NCBI GenBank assembly: GCA_023458315.1
Contig: JAEXAH010000072.1
Span: forward strand, 1 to 23,236
Source of the DNA: Pseudomonadota bacterium
GTDB taxonomy: Bacteria > Pseudomonadota > Alphaproteobacteria > Rhodospirillales > Magnetospirillaceae
Direction of reading: 5' to 3'
DNA length: 23,236 nt
A program made the position numbers and the translations under genes. Below, in pieces: positions 1-8,222 of the stretch. Under the pieces are notes generated by a model. It was not told the origin of the DNA. It searched no databases and worked only from the letters and a program-made list of their open reading frames with translations. The first letter of the stretch is position 1. Every line of letters starts with the position of its first letter.

Positions 1-85
1 TTCCAAGGGCGCCCTGGTTCGTTGCCGCATTCGGCGATGCAGCCAGCATCGCCGTCACGCGGCGCCTGCCATGGCGCCCTTGGAA
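1..85. repeat. Nested inverted repeat (85 bp), possibly a structured palindromic element
   Basis: A perfect 13-bp inverted repeat, TTCCAAGGGCGCC at 1-13 and its complement at 73-85, continues after one mismatch for three more pairs. Inside it, GCCGC at 24-28 pairs with GCGGC at 59-63, and CGGCGATGC at 32-40 pairs with GCATCGCCG at 46-54 around a 5-base loop. The whole stretch can therefore fold into one long interrupted hairpin. No T-run follows, so it is not a typical intrinsic terminator. It could be a REP-like palindromic element or the end of a small insertion; the window edge cuts off whatever lies to the left. I see no gene in it. Confidence 0.55.
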
Positions 86-129
86 CGCCAACGCTGACGA
101 TAGATTAATTGGGTTTTGACCCTAGGGCG

Positions 130-250
130 GTGCGTCTTTTGGCGGTCGGGCCGCAGCCCGACCCCGCCCGGAGGCGCAGCCTTCCGGTTGGGGTTCGGGG
201 GCAAAAGCCCCCGAAGATCGGTCAAAGCCGGGTTTTCCGCAGGCTGCTAA
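130..250 (-). repeat. Dispersed intergenic palindromic repeat, copy 1
   Basis: Read on the minus strand, this stretch matches the two halves found at 17258-17331 and 17498-17561, including an almost unbroken match over the hairpin region. It carries two strong hairpins: a 9-bp stem at 194-202/207-215 with an AAAA loop, and an 8-bp stem GGTCGGGC/GCCCGACC at 144-163. It starts exactly at the stop codon of the carbamoyltransferase gene (TTAGCAGCCTGCGG on the minus strand). With no T-run after the hairpins it is not a canonical terminator, though it could stabilise the 3' end of the mRNA. It is probably a species- or genus-specific REP/BIME-like repeat. Confidence 0.7.
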
Positions 251-2088
251 TCCAGCTCGAAGGCGTTCTTGTAATCCAGCTTCAGGGCCGGGTCCTGGTC
301 TTCCTTGCGCAGGAAGCAATTGCCGACGGTCAGCACCTCGATCTCGCTGCCCATGAAGCAGCGGAAGGCGTCTTCGGGGGTGCAGACGATGGGCTCGCCG
401 CGCACGTTGAAGCTGGTGTTGACCACCACCGGGCAGCCGGTCTTGCCCTTGAACGCCGAAATCAGCGCGTGATAGCGCGGATTGGTGTCGGCGTGCACCG
501 TCTGGATGCGGGCGGAATAATCCACATGGGTGACGGCCGGGATGCTGGAACGCGGCACGTTCAGCTTGTCGATGCCGAACAGCTTCTGCTCGTCCTCGCT
601 CATGGCGCGGCGATGCTGTTCGGCCACCGGGGCGACCAGCAGCATATAGGGGCTGTCGCCGTCCAGGTCGAACCACTCGGCCACGTCCTCGCGCAGCACC
701 GACGGCGCGAACGGGCGGAAGCTTTCGCGGTACTTGACCTTGAGGTTCAGCACCTTCTGCATGGTCGGTGAACGCGGGTCGCCCAGGATCGAACGGCCGC
801 CCAGCGCACGCGGGCCGAATTCCATGCGGCCCTGCATCCAGCCCACGGCCTTTTCATCGGCCAGGGCCTGCGCGGTCTGTTCGATCAGTTCGGAATCGGA
901 AAGAACGCTGAACTTGGCGCCCGCTTCGGTCAGGCGGCGTTCGATGTCCGTCTGTTCCCACACCGGGCCGAGATACGAGCCCTTCATGGCATCCTTGCCG
1001 CCGCCCGCCACCTTGCGCGGCTGGCCCTTGTTGATGTGATAGCCCGCCAGGGCGGCGCCCAGGGCACCGCCGGCGTCGCCGGCCGCCGGCTGAATCCAGA
1101 TGTTGTCGAAGATGCCTTCGCGCAGGATCTTGCCGTTGGCGACGCAGTTCAGCGCCACGCCGCCCGCCAGACACAGATTCTTGGCGCCGGTGTCCTTTTT
1201 GATGCCGCGGGCCAGCTTGGACACCACATGTTCGGTCACGGCCTGGACGCTGGCGGCGATGTCCATGTGGAATTGGGTCAGCGGGTCCTTGTCGGCTTGG
1301 CGCACCGGCTGGCCGAACAGGGCGGCGAACTTGGCGTTGGTCATGCGCAGGCCGGTGCAATAGTCGAAATACGACTGGTCCAGCCAGAAGCTGCCGTCTT
1401 CCTTGACGTCGACGATGTGGTCCAGGATCAACTGGGTGTACTTGGGCTCGCCATAGGGCGCCAGGCCCATGACCTTGTACTCGCCGGAATTGACCTTGAA
1501 GCCGGTGTAATAGGTGAAGGCGGAATACAGCAGGCCCAGGGAATGCGGGAAATGCAGTTCCTTGTGGATTTCCAGGCTGTTGCCCGATCCCATGGCCACC
1601 GAGGTGGTGGTCCATTCGCCGACCCCGTCCATGGTCAGCACGGCGGCGTCCTCGAACGGGCTGGGGAAGAAGGCGCTGGCGGCGTGCGACAGGTGATGCT
1701 CGGCGAACAGCAGCTTGTTCATCCAGTCGAAGTCCGGCGCGAACTTCTTGAACTCTTTCCGCAGCAGGTCCTTCTGGAACAGCTTTTCCTTCAGCCAGAC
1801 CGGCATGGCGGTCTTGAACGAGGTGAAGCCGCGCGGCGCGAACGACATGTAGGTTTCCAGCAGCCGCTCGAACTTCAGGAACGGCTTGTCGTAGAACACC
1901 ACCGCGTCGATGTCGCCCAGGCCGCATCCGGCCTGTTCCAGACAATAGGCGATGGCCTTTTCCGGGAAGGCGGAATCGTGCTTCTTGCGGGTGAACCGCT
2001 CTTCCTGGGCGGCCGCGACGATGGTTCCGTCGTCGATCAGCGCGGCGGCGCTGTCGTGATAAAGGGCGGAAAGACCGAGAATCTTCAC
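247..2088 (-). CDS. NodU/TobZ-family O-carbamoyltransferase
   Basis: 613-residue cytosolic enzyme expected to transfer a carbamoyl group from carbamoyl phosphate, through carbamoyl-AMP, to a hydroxyl group, usually on a sugar. The N-terminal Kae1-like domain shows HHLSHA at 131-136 (metal/nucleotide-binding histidines of TobZ-type enzymes) and MDGVGEW at 153-159. The C-terminal YrdC-like domain has GRMEFGPRALGGRSIL at 420-435 and NTSFNVRGEP at 557-566. Length is normal for the family. The start codon is GTG with AGGAG eight bases upstream; it lies 17 bp after the DUF5989 stop, so the gene is the last of a four-gene operon. NodU, CmcH, SxtI and the LPS-core enzyme WapO belong to the same superfamily. 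The acceptor cannot be read from sequence; the GmhA-like neighbour suggests a heptose-containing glycan (inference). Confidence 0.93.
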   Translation of the reverse strand: MKILGLSALYHDSAAALIDDGTIVAAAQEERFTRKKHDSAFPEKAIAYCLEQAGCGLGDIDAVVFYDKPFLKFERLLETYMSFAPRGFTSFKTAMPVWLKEKLFQKDLLRKEFKKFAPDFDWMNKLLFAEHHLSHAASAFFPSPFEDAAVLTMDGVGEWTTTSVAMGSGNSLEIHKELHFPHSLGLLYSAFTYYTGFKVNSGEYKVMGLAPYGEPKYTQLILDHIVDVKEDGSFWLDQSYFDYCTGLRMTNAKFAALFGQPVRQADKDPLTQFHMDIAASVQAVTEHVVSKLARGIKKDTGAKNLCLAGGVALNCVANGKILREGIFDNIWIQPAAGDAGGALGAALAGYHINKGQPRKVAGGGKDAMKGSYLGPVWEQTDIERRLTEAGAKFSVLSDSELIEQTAQALADEKAVGWMQGRMEFGPRALGGRSILGDPRSPTMQKVLNLKVKYRESFRPFAPSVLREDVAEWFDLDGDSPYMLLVAPVAEQHRRAMSEDEQKLFGIDKLNVPRSSIPAVTHVDYSARIQTVHADTNPRYHALISAFKGKTGCPVVVNTSFNVRGEPIVCTPEDAFRCFMGSEIEVLTVGNCFLRKEDQDPALKLDYKNAFELD

Positions 2089-2105
2089 CGTCGCGGCTCC
2101 TGGGC

Positions 2106-2255
2106 CTAGAAAAGAGTATAGATGAAGGGGGCGACGGCCGAGCCCTGGCTCAGCACGATCAGGCCGCCGAACAGCACCATCATCACCAGGATGGGCAGCA
2201 GCCAGTACTTCTTGCGGGCGCGCAGGAACGCGACGAGTTCAAGCAGGAACGACAT
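2106..2255 (-). CDS. DUF5989 small membrane protein (SxtK-like)
   Basis: A 49-residue protein beginning MSFLLELVAFLRARKKYW and ending QGSAVAPFIYSLF. It has an amphipathic basic N-terminus (RARKK at 12-16), one hydrophobic segment at about 18-36, and the conserved tail SQGSAVAPFIY that I recognise from DUF5989 proteins. These are typically encoded between an SxtJ-like protein and a carbamoyltransferase, exactly as here: 13 bp after sxtJ and 17 bp before the transferase. The start is supported by AGGGGA nine bases upstream. The function is unknown; a membrane anchor or a small subunit for the carbamoyltransferase is my inference. The gene is easily missed by annotation because of its size. Confidence 0.88.
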   Translation of the reverse strand: MSFLLELVAFLRARKKYWLLPILVMMVLFGGLIVLSQGSAVAPFIYTLF

Positions 2256-2268
2256 CGGAGGGAATCCC

Positions 2269-2706
2269 CTAGAATTGGTTCTTCATGGATTCGGGCGCCG
2301 GGCCCGGCGGCGTGCGGACGATCCAGTAGCTGGCGGCCTTGGGGTCGCGCTTCAGCCGCATGGGGTCCTTGCCGGTGGCGCGCATCAGCATGCCGACCGG
2401 GGTGACGGTGACGAAGAACAGCAGGCCCATGATCAGCGGCGTCATGACATGGTGCAGCACCATGCCGAACTTGAACCACACGATGTTCAGGGGCTTCAGC
2501 GCCCGCGGCACCACCAGCGCCGCCAGCGCGAAGGCGACGGCGGCACCGGCCGCCCACAGGCGGATGTCGCCGCCCGATTTCAGCGGCCACAGGGCGATGA
2601 TGGCGAAGACCACGGCGAAGACCAGTCCGAACGACCGTTCGGACCCCATCTGCGGCGGCGCGGAATGGGCTTGCAGTTCCTGGGTGGGGGAATTCTTGGC
2701 GGCCAT
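2269..2706 (-). CDS. SxtJ-family membrane protein
   Basis: 145 residues from the start MAAKNSPTQ, with three predicted membrane segments at about 25-42, 49-68 and 87-108. The stretch between the second and third (LNIVWFKFGMVLHHVMTP, 73-90) is the region I recognise as SxtJ-like; a soluble tail follows with KRDP and SYWIVR. The ATG overlaps the TGA of the upstream isomerase gene by one base (TGATG), indicating translational coupling and ruling out the longer start further upstream, which would lie inside the isomerase gene. SxtJ is encoded beside the carbamoyltransferase in saxitoxin clusters, but its biochemical role is not established. Here the arrangement suggests a membrane partner of the carbamoyltransferase (inference). 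Confidence 0.85.
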   Translation of the reverse strand: MAAKNSPTQELQAHSAPPQMGSERSFGLVFAVVFAIIALWPLKSGGDIRLWAAGAAVAFALAALVVPRALKPLNIVWFKFGMVLHHVMTPLIMGLLFFVTVTPVGMLMRATGKDPMRLKRDPKAASYWIVRTPPGPAPESMKNQF

Positions 2707-3302
2707 CAGCAGGATTCCGATCGGGACGAGGCGCGGTGCCGCTGTTCCAGCAGGTCGCACAGGGTATGGCCCAGCAGGATGTGCATTTCCTGGATGCGGG
2801 CGGTGACGGGGCTGGGGACCACCAGCAGCGGATCGGCCAGTCCGACCATCCTGCCGCCGTCGCGGCCCGACAGCCCGGCGGCGGTGCCGCCGATGGCGCG
2901 GGCGGCCTGCAACGCCTTCAGCACGTTGGGGCTGTTGCCCGAGGTGCTGATGCCGATGGCCACGTCCTCGGGCTTCATCAACGCCTCGACCTGGCGGGCG
3001 AAGATGTCGTCGAAGGTGAAGTCGTTGGAGCAGGCGGTCAGGATCGAGGTGTCGGTGGTCAGGGCGATGGCCGCCAGGGCGCGGCCGTTGGCGCGATAGC
3101 GCACCACCAGTTCGGCGGCCAGATGCTGGGCGTCGGCGGCGGAACCGCCATTGCCGAAGAACAGGATCTTGCCGCCCGCCGCCAGCGACCGCGAACAGGA
3201 ATCGACCAGGGCGGCGAAGGGGGCGGAAACCGCGTCGCGGGTCGCGGCCAGAATCCGCTCGTGCTCGGTGAACTGGTCGGCAAGGAAATCACGGGCGTCC
3301 AT
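2706..3302 (-). CDS. gmhA: GmhA-like SIS-domain isomerase (sedoheptulose 7-phosphate isomerase family)
   Basis: 198 residues from MDARDFL, close to E. coli GmhA (about 190). GmhA converts sedoheptulose 7-phosphate to D-glycero-manno-heptose 7-phosphate, the first step of ADP-/GDP-heptose synthesis in the cytosol. Visible motifs are GNGGSAADAQH at 50-60, E64, the phosphate-binding STSGNSPNV at 119-127 and RIQEMHILLGH at 169-179, which carry the equivalents of the catalytic Glu and His. The start at 3302 is preferred to the upstream MPPPEPF because GGAG sits seven bases before it. First gene of the operon, coupled to sxtJ by a one-base stop/start overlap. Whether it serves general LPS heptose synthesis or a dedicated glycan is unclear; other SIS phosphosugar isomerases cannot be excluded. 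Confidence 0.88.
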   Translation of the reverse strand: MDARDFLADQFTEHERILAATRDAVSAPFAALVDSCSRSLAAGGKILFFGNGGSAADAQHLAAELVVRYRANGRALAAIALTTDTSILTACSNDFTFDDIFARQVEALMKPEDVAIGISTSGNSPNVLKALQAARAIGGTAAGLSGRDGGRMVGLADPLLVVPSPVTARIQEMHILLGHTLCDLLEQRHRASSRSESC

Positions 3303-3343
3303 GAACGGCTCCGGTGGCGGCAAACACCGCCTTGGTAGCGCAA

Positions 3344-3363
3344 CGCAACACGCGCCGCAACAC
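3344..3363. repeat. Short direct repeat upstream of the carbamoylation operon
   Basis: CGCAACAC occurs at 3344-3351 and again at 3356-3363, 12 bp apart, within the 73-bp gap between the glutamate dehydrogenase stop and the isomerase start. This is the only place for a promoter of the four-gene operon if it is not read through from the dehydrogenase. I see no convincing -35/-10 pair, and the repeat may be chance. Confidence 0.25.
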
Positions 3364-3375
3364 TTACCCTGCCGC

Positions 3376-6300
3376 TCAGCTCTCCACCAAGGTCTTCAAC
3401 TGCCGTCCGGCCACCGTCAGCATGGCCAGGTCCACCTGCCGCGCCGCCCGCAATTCGGCCAGCACGGCGTCGGTCCGTTCGATGGCCGCGCGGCGGCAAT
3501 CGGCCCAGCGGGCCATCGCCTCGGCGGCGGGCAGGCCGGGCGCTTCGGCGGCGATGGCGGTGGTGATGTCGCGCTGGCTGCCGTACAAATCCTCGATGGC
3601 CGCCGCCGCCGCCAGTTTCTGCCAATGGCCGCCCACCGCCAGCTTTTGCGCCGCCGCCCGCAGGCCGCCCAGGCCGAAACGCTGGCCGACGGCGAAATAC
3701 AGGCGGCCCGCGTCCTCGACGCCGCCGCCCTGGCGGGCGGCGATGCGCACGATGTCGGCGGCCGAGGCCAGCACGATCAGGTCGGCGACCTGTGCCGCCA
3801 GTTCGGCGGGCACGCCCTGGGCCTGGTAATCCTGCCGCCGTGCCGCCACCGCCGCCGCCGTTTCCTCGGGCAGCAGGGTGGGCAGCGCCGTCCGCAGCGC
3901 GGCGATGCCGGGCTGCAATTCGGCGATGGCGGCGCCGATGTCGAACGGCGTCGGCACGCAGCGCAGCACCCAGCCGGTGGCCCGTTCCAGCAGCCGCCCG
4001 GATTCCGCCAGCATGGCCGCCTGGATCGCGGTGGGAACCGTGCCGTCCAGCGCCTCGACCGCCCGCCACACATCGCGCAGGCCATAGGCGTCGCGGGCGA
4101 CGATATAGGCGCGGGCCACGTCGGCCGGGGGATGGCCGGTGGTTTCCATGCATTCGGCGACAAAGGCGACGCCGACGCGGTTGACCATGGAATTGGTGAT
4201 GGCGGTGGCGACGATCTCGCGCCGCAGCCGGTGGGCGGCGATGGCGTCGCGGAAGCGGTCGCGCAGCGGCGTCGGGAAATAGCGGGCCAGATCGCCCGCC
4301 AGGAACGGGTCGTCGGGCAGCGGCGACGCCAGTACCGAATCGTGCAGCCACAGCTTGGCATAGGCCAGCAGCACCGCCAGTTCCGGCCGCACCAGCCCCT
4401 GGTGGCGGGCGGCGCGCTCGGTCAGGCTGTCCTCGTCGGGCAGGAACTCGATGGCGCGGTCCAGTCGTCCGGCCTTTTCCAGCAGGCGCATGAAGCGTGC
4501 CTGCCCGTCCAGAAGCTCCGGCGCCTGTTCGGCCATCACCGACAGTGCCTGGGTTTGCAGGTAATTGTCGCGCAGCACCAGCGCCGCCACCTCGTCGGTC
4601 ATGGTCGCCAGCAAAAGGTCGCGCTGCTTGCCGGTCAGGTCGCCCGCCGCCACCAGTTCATTCAGCAGGATCTTGATGTTGACCTCGTGGTCCGAGGTAT
4701 CGACGCCCGCCGAATTGTCGATGGCGTCGGTGTTCAACCGCCCGCCCGCCAGGGCGTATTCGACACGGCCCCATTGGGTGCAGCCCAGATTGGCGCCCTC
4801 GCCCAGCACCTTGGCGCGGATTTCGCCGCCATTGACCCGCACCGCGTCGTTGGCGCGGTCGCCCGCCTCGGCGTTGCTTTCCCGCGTCGCCTTGACATAG
4901 GTGCCGATGCCGCCGAAGAACAGCAGGTCGGCGGCATGGGTCAGCAGCCGCCGGATCAGGGCGGTCGGGGTGATGGTCGGGGTGTCGATGGCGAAGCGGT
5001 CGCGCATCTGCGGGCTGACCGGAATGGTCTTGGCCGAGCGGGCGAAGACGCCGCCGCCTTCCGAGATCAGCGCCGGGTCGTAATCGGGCCACGACCGCGC
5101 CGCCCGGAACAGCCGTTCGCGTTCGGCGAACGAGCGGGCGGCATCGGGGTCGGGGTCGATGAAGACGTGGCTGTGGTTGAACGCCGCCACCAGCCGGATG
5201 TGGCGCGAACACAGCATGGCGTTGCCGAACACGTCGCCCGACATGTCGCCGATGCCGATGACGGTGAAATCCTGGGTCTGGATGTCGGTGCCCAATTCGC
5301 GGAAATGGCGTTTCACCGCCTCCCAGGCGCCGCGCGCGGTGATGCCCATGGCCTTGTGGTCATAGCCCTGCGACCCGCCCGAGGCGAAGGCGTCGCCCAG
5401 CCAGAAGCCGTATTCCAGCGACAGGGCGTTGGCGATGTCGGAAAAGCTGGCGGTGCCCTTGTCGGCGGCCACCACCAGATAGGGATCGTCGCCATCGTGG
5501 CGGACGATGCCCGGCGGCGGCACCACCACGCCGCCCTTCAGGTTGTCGGTCAGGTCCAGCAGGCCGCGGATCAGAATGCGGTAGCATGCGATGCCTTCGG
5601 CCTGCATGGCGGCACGGTCGCCACTGGCGGGCGGCCGTTTGACCACGAAGCCGCCCTTGGCCCCCACCGGCACGATCACCGCGTTCTTGACCATCTGCGC
5701 CTTCATCAGACCCAGGATTTCGGTGCGGAAATCCTCGCGCCGGTCGGACCAGCGGATACCGCCGCGCGCCACCTTGCCGCCGCGCAGGTGGATGCCTTCC
5801 ATGCGCGGACTATAGACGAACACCTCGACCAGCGGGCGTGGCAGCGGCAGGTCGTCGATGGCCCGCGACTCCAGCTTGAACGACAGATAATCCCGACCCA
5901 ATGGGTGGTTGGTGCGCAAGGTGGCGCGGATCAGGTTGAGGAACCGGCGCAGGATGCGGTCGTCGTCGGCGCTGACCACTTTTTCCAGCGCGGCCTCGGC
6001 CTCGGCCAGCGCCTTGTCCTCGGCCATCGCCGCCAGTCCGGCCCGCGCCTCGAACAGCCGCACCAGGGCGACGGTGGGGGCGGGATTGTCGGCCAGGGCG
6101 CGTTCCATGTAGGTCTGGCTGAGGGTCGAACCGGCCTGGCGCAGATATTTGGCATAGGCCCGCAGCACCATGACCTGGCGCCAGTCCAGCCCGGCATCCA
6201 GCACCAGCCGGTTGAAGCCGTCGCTTTCCGCCGCGCCGCGCCACACCGCCAGGAACGCCTGTTCGAACGCCGCGCCGCGCGCCGCCAGATCCAGCGGTCG

Positions 6301-8145
6301 CGGCGTTTCCAGTTGGAAATCGTGAATCCACACGGTGATGCCGCCATCGGACGGCCGCACCTCGTGCGGGACTTCGGCGATCACCCGCAGGCCCATGCTT
6401 TCCAGCAGCGGCAGCACGTCGGACAACGGCACCGTGCCGCCCGCCCGCACCAGCTTCAGCCGGGCCTCGGTGGCGGCGGCCTCGATGGGGCGGTACAGGG
6501 TGACGCCCAGATCGGCGCCCGCCATCACCGCCTCCAGCCGTTCGACCTCGGGCACTGCCGCCAGGGCGGAATGATCCTCGCGGTAGGATAGCGGAAAGGC
6601 GTCGCGCCAGCGCCGCGCCAGCCGCAATCCCTCGCCCTCGCCGTGGGCCTGGACCAGCGCCCCTTGCAGATGGTCGGACCACGACCGCGCCAGTTCGGCG
6701 ATACGGCCCTGCAACTCGGCCTCGTCGGCCTGGGGGTGGCTGCCGGTGCGGGTGCGGATGATGACGTGCAGCCGGGCCAGCGGCCCGTCGGCGACCTGGG
6801 TGTAATAGGCGTCCAGCGTGCCGCCGTAAGCCTGTTCCAACAGGCGGATCACCGCCAGCCGCAGCGGCGTGTCGTAGCGGTCGCGCGGCAGGAACACCAG
6901 ACACGACATGAAGCGGCCGAATTCGTCGCGGCGCACGAACAGCGCCACCCGCGGCCGGTCCAGCAGATGCAGGATGCCCAGGGCGCTGGTGGTCAATTGT
7001 CCCTCGTCGATCTGGAACAATTCGTCGCGGGGATAGGTTTCCAGGATGTTGGCCAGCGCCTTGGCGTCATGGCCGAAGGGCGGGAATCCGGCCGCCGCCT
7101 GCACCCGCGCCACCTTGCGCCGCAGCAGCGGAATGGCGGTGGGATTGCGGGTATAGGCGGCCGAGGTGAACAGCCCGAGAAAGGCATGCAGACCGACCAC
7201 CCGGCCGCGTTCGTCCAGATGCTTGACGCCGATGACGTCCATGTGCACCGGCCGGTGCACGGTGGCGTGCCGGGCCGATTTCGTCACCATCAGCACGCCC
7301 GGCCGCCCCAGGAAGGCGCGGATTTCGGCGGGCATGTCCGACAGCGACAGGCGGTCGTCGAAGACGTGGGCCGTTTCGGCGCGCAGAACGCCCAGGCTGG
7401 CCGCCGTCTCGACCCCCACGTCGGGGGCGTCGGCCGGTCCCGACAGCAGGAAATGGCGATAGCCGAGAAAGGTGAAATGGTCGTCGTACAGCCAGTCCAG
7501 GAAGGCCGCCGCCTCGTCGCATTCCTCGCCGCCATCCAGCGCGCCGCGCACGTCGTGCAGGCGGTCGCGCATGGGGCGCCAGTCGGCCACGGCCGACCGC
7601 ACCTCGGCCAGCACCGCCTCCAGTCGGGCGCGCAGGCGCTGCTGGGCGGCGGCGTCCTGGCGGTCGATCTCCAGGTGCATCACCGATTCCAGCCCGGCCG
7701 TCCCCGGCTGCGCCGCGTCCAGCGTCAGCAGGGCGCCGTCGCCGTCGCGGCCGGTGGCCAGGATGGGATGGACCAGCAGATGGATGGCGATGCCCGCCTG
7801 GGCCAACACCATGGACACCGAATCCACCAGGAACGGCATGTCGTCGTTGACGATCTCGACCACGCTGTGCGGCGACGCCCAGCCGTCGCGGTCGGGATCG
7901 GGGTCGAACAGCCGCAACAGCGGCGTGCCCGGCGGACGCCGTTCGACAAAGGCCAGCAGGCCCAGCAGAACGGCGAACAATTGCTCGCCGTCCACCTGTT
8001 CCAGATCGGCGGCGGGAATGCCCGCCAGATAGGGCGGCGCCAGCCGCGCCACCAGATCGGCGCGGCGCGGGTCCAGGCGGTCGCGGGCACGGGCGGCCAT
8101 GTCTTCGGCCAGGGCGGATTTCAGGAAATCGGCGGGTTGGGTCAT
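3376..8145 (-). CDS. gdhB: NAD-specific glutamate dehydrogenase, large (180-kDa) type
   Basis: 1589-residue enzyme for NAD-dependent oxidative deamination of glutamate to 2-oxoglutarate and ammonia. It belongs to the 180-kDa class known as GdhB in Pseudomonas and GdhZ in Caulobacter, usually about 1600 residues and hexameric or tetrameric. The long N-terminal half holds ACT-like regulatory segments (for example EIVNDDMPFLVDSVSM near residue 100). The catalytic core follows: GGIRWSDRREDFRTE then KNAVIVPVGAKGGF at about 815-830 with the active-site lysines, the Rossmann region IGIGDMSGDVFGNAM at about 960-978, and ANLGCTQWGRVEYA plus DNSAGVDTSDHEVN at about 1115-1160. The start has GGAGGG six bases upstream. 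It lies 77 bp downstream of holA, so it may have its own promoter. Allosteric control by amino acids is known for the family. Confidence 0.96.
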   Translation of the reverse strand: MTQPADFLKSALAEDMAARARDRLDPRRADLVARLAPPYLAGIPAADLEQVDGEQLFAVLLGLLAFVERRPPGTPLLRLFDPDPDRDGWASPHSVVEIVNDDMPFLVDSVSMVLAQAGIAIHLLVHPILATGRDGDGALLTLDAAQPGTAGLESVMHLEIDRQDAAAQQRLRARLEAVLAEVRSAVADWRPMRDRLHDVRGALDGGEECDEAAAFLDWLYDDHFTFLGYRHFLLSGPADAPDVGVETAASLGVLRAETAHVFDDRLSLSDMPAEIRAFLGRPGVLMVTKSARHATVHRPVHMDVIGVKHLDERGRVVGLHAFLGLFTSAAYTRNPTAIPLLRRKVARVQAAAGFPPFGHDAKALANILETYPRDELFQIDEGQLTTSALGILHLLDRPRVALFVRRDEFGRFMSCLVFLPRDRYDTPLRLAVIRLLEQAYGGTLDAYYTQVADGPLARLHVIIRTRTGSHPQADEAELQGRIAELARSWSDHLQGALVQAHGEGEGLRLARRWRDAFPLSYREDHSALAAVPEVERLEAVMAGADLGVTLYRPIEAAATEARLKLVRAGGTVPLSDVLPLLESMGLRVIAEVPHEVRPSDGGITVWIHDFQLETPRPLDLAARGAAFEQAFLAVWRGAAESDGFNRLVLDAGLDWRQVMVLRAYAKYLRQAGSTLSQTYMERALADNPAPTVALVRLFEARAGLAAMAEDKALAEAEAALEKVVSADDDRILRRFLNLIRATLRTNHPLGRDYLSFKLESRAIDDLPLPRPLVEVFVYSPRMEGIHLRGGKVARGGIRWSDRREDFRTEILGLMKAQMVKNAVIVPVGAKGGFVVKRPPASGDRAAMQAEGIACYRILIRGLLDLTDNLKGGVVVPPPGIVRHDGDDPYLVVAADKGTASFSDIANALSLEYGFWLGDAFASGGSQGYDHKAMGITARGAWEAVKRHFRELGTDIQTQDFTVIGIGDMSGDVFGNAMLCSRHIRLVAAFNHSHVFIDPDPDAARSFAERERLFRAARSWPDYDPALISEGGGVFARSAKTIPVSPQMRDRFAIDTPTITPTALIRRLLTHAADLLFFGGIGTYVKATRESNAEAGDRANDAVRVNGGEIRAKVLGEGANLGCTQWGRVEYALAGGRLNTDAIDNSAGVDTSDHEVNIKILLNELVAAGDLTGKQRDLLLATMTDEVAALVLRDNYLQTQALSVMAEQAPELLDGQARFMRLLEKAGRLDRAIEFLPDEDSLTERAARHQGLVRPELAVLLAYAKLWLHDSVLASPLPDDPFLAGDLARYFPTPLRDRFRDAIAAHRLRREIVATAITNSMVNRVGVAFVAECMETTGHPPADVARAYIVARDAYGLRDVWRAVEALDGTVPTAIQAAMLAESGRLLERATGWVLRCVPTPFDIGAAIAELQPGIAALRTALPTLLPEETAAAVAARRQDYQAQGVPAELAAQVADLIVLASAADIVRIAARQGGGVEDAGRLYFAVGQRFGLGGLRAAAQKLAVGGHWQKLAAAAAIEDLYGSQRDITTAIAAEAPGLPAAEAMARWADCRRAAIERTDAVLAELRAARQVDLAMLTVAGRQLKTLVES

Positions 8146-8222
8146 GGGCGCCCTCCCAGGCTGCGCGGTTGCCCCACCCTTGCATCAGGTGGTGTCGACC
8201 AACCGTGCCTTACAAGGGAAGG

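Noticed and set aside
1..85. tRNA or attC-like site
   Set aside because: The pairing does not give a cloverleaf with anticodon and T-loop signatures, and no attC core sequence is present.
3151..6591. A 1146-residue open frame on the plus strand, antisense to glutamate dehydrogenase
   Set aside because: It is a shadow of codon bias: the minus-strand gene is full-length with all family motifs, while the plus-strand translation is a low-complexity mix of Gly, Gln, His and Arg with no domains.
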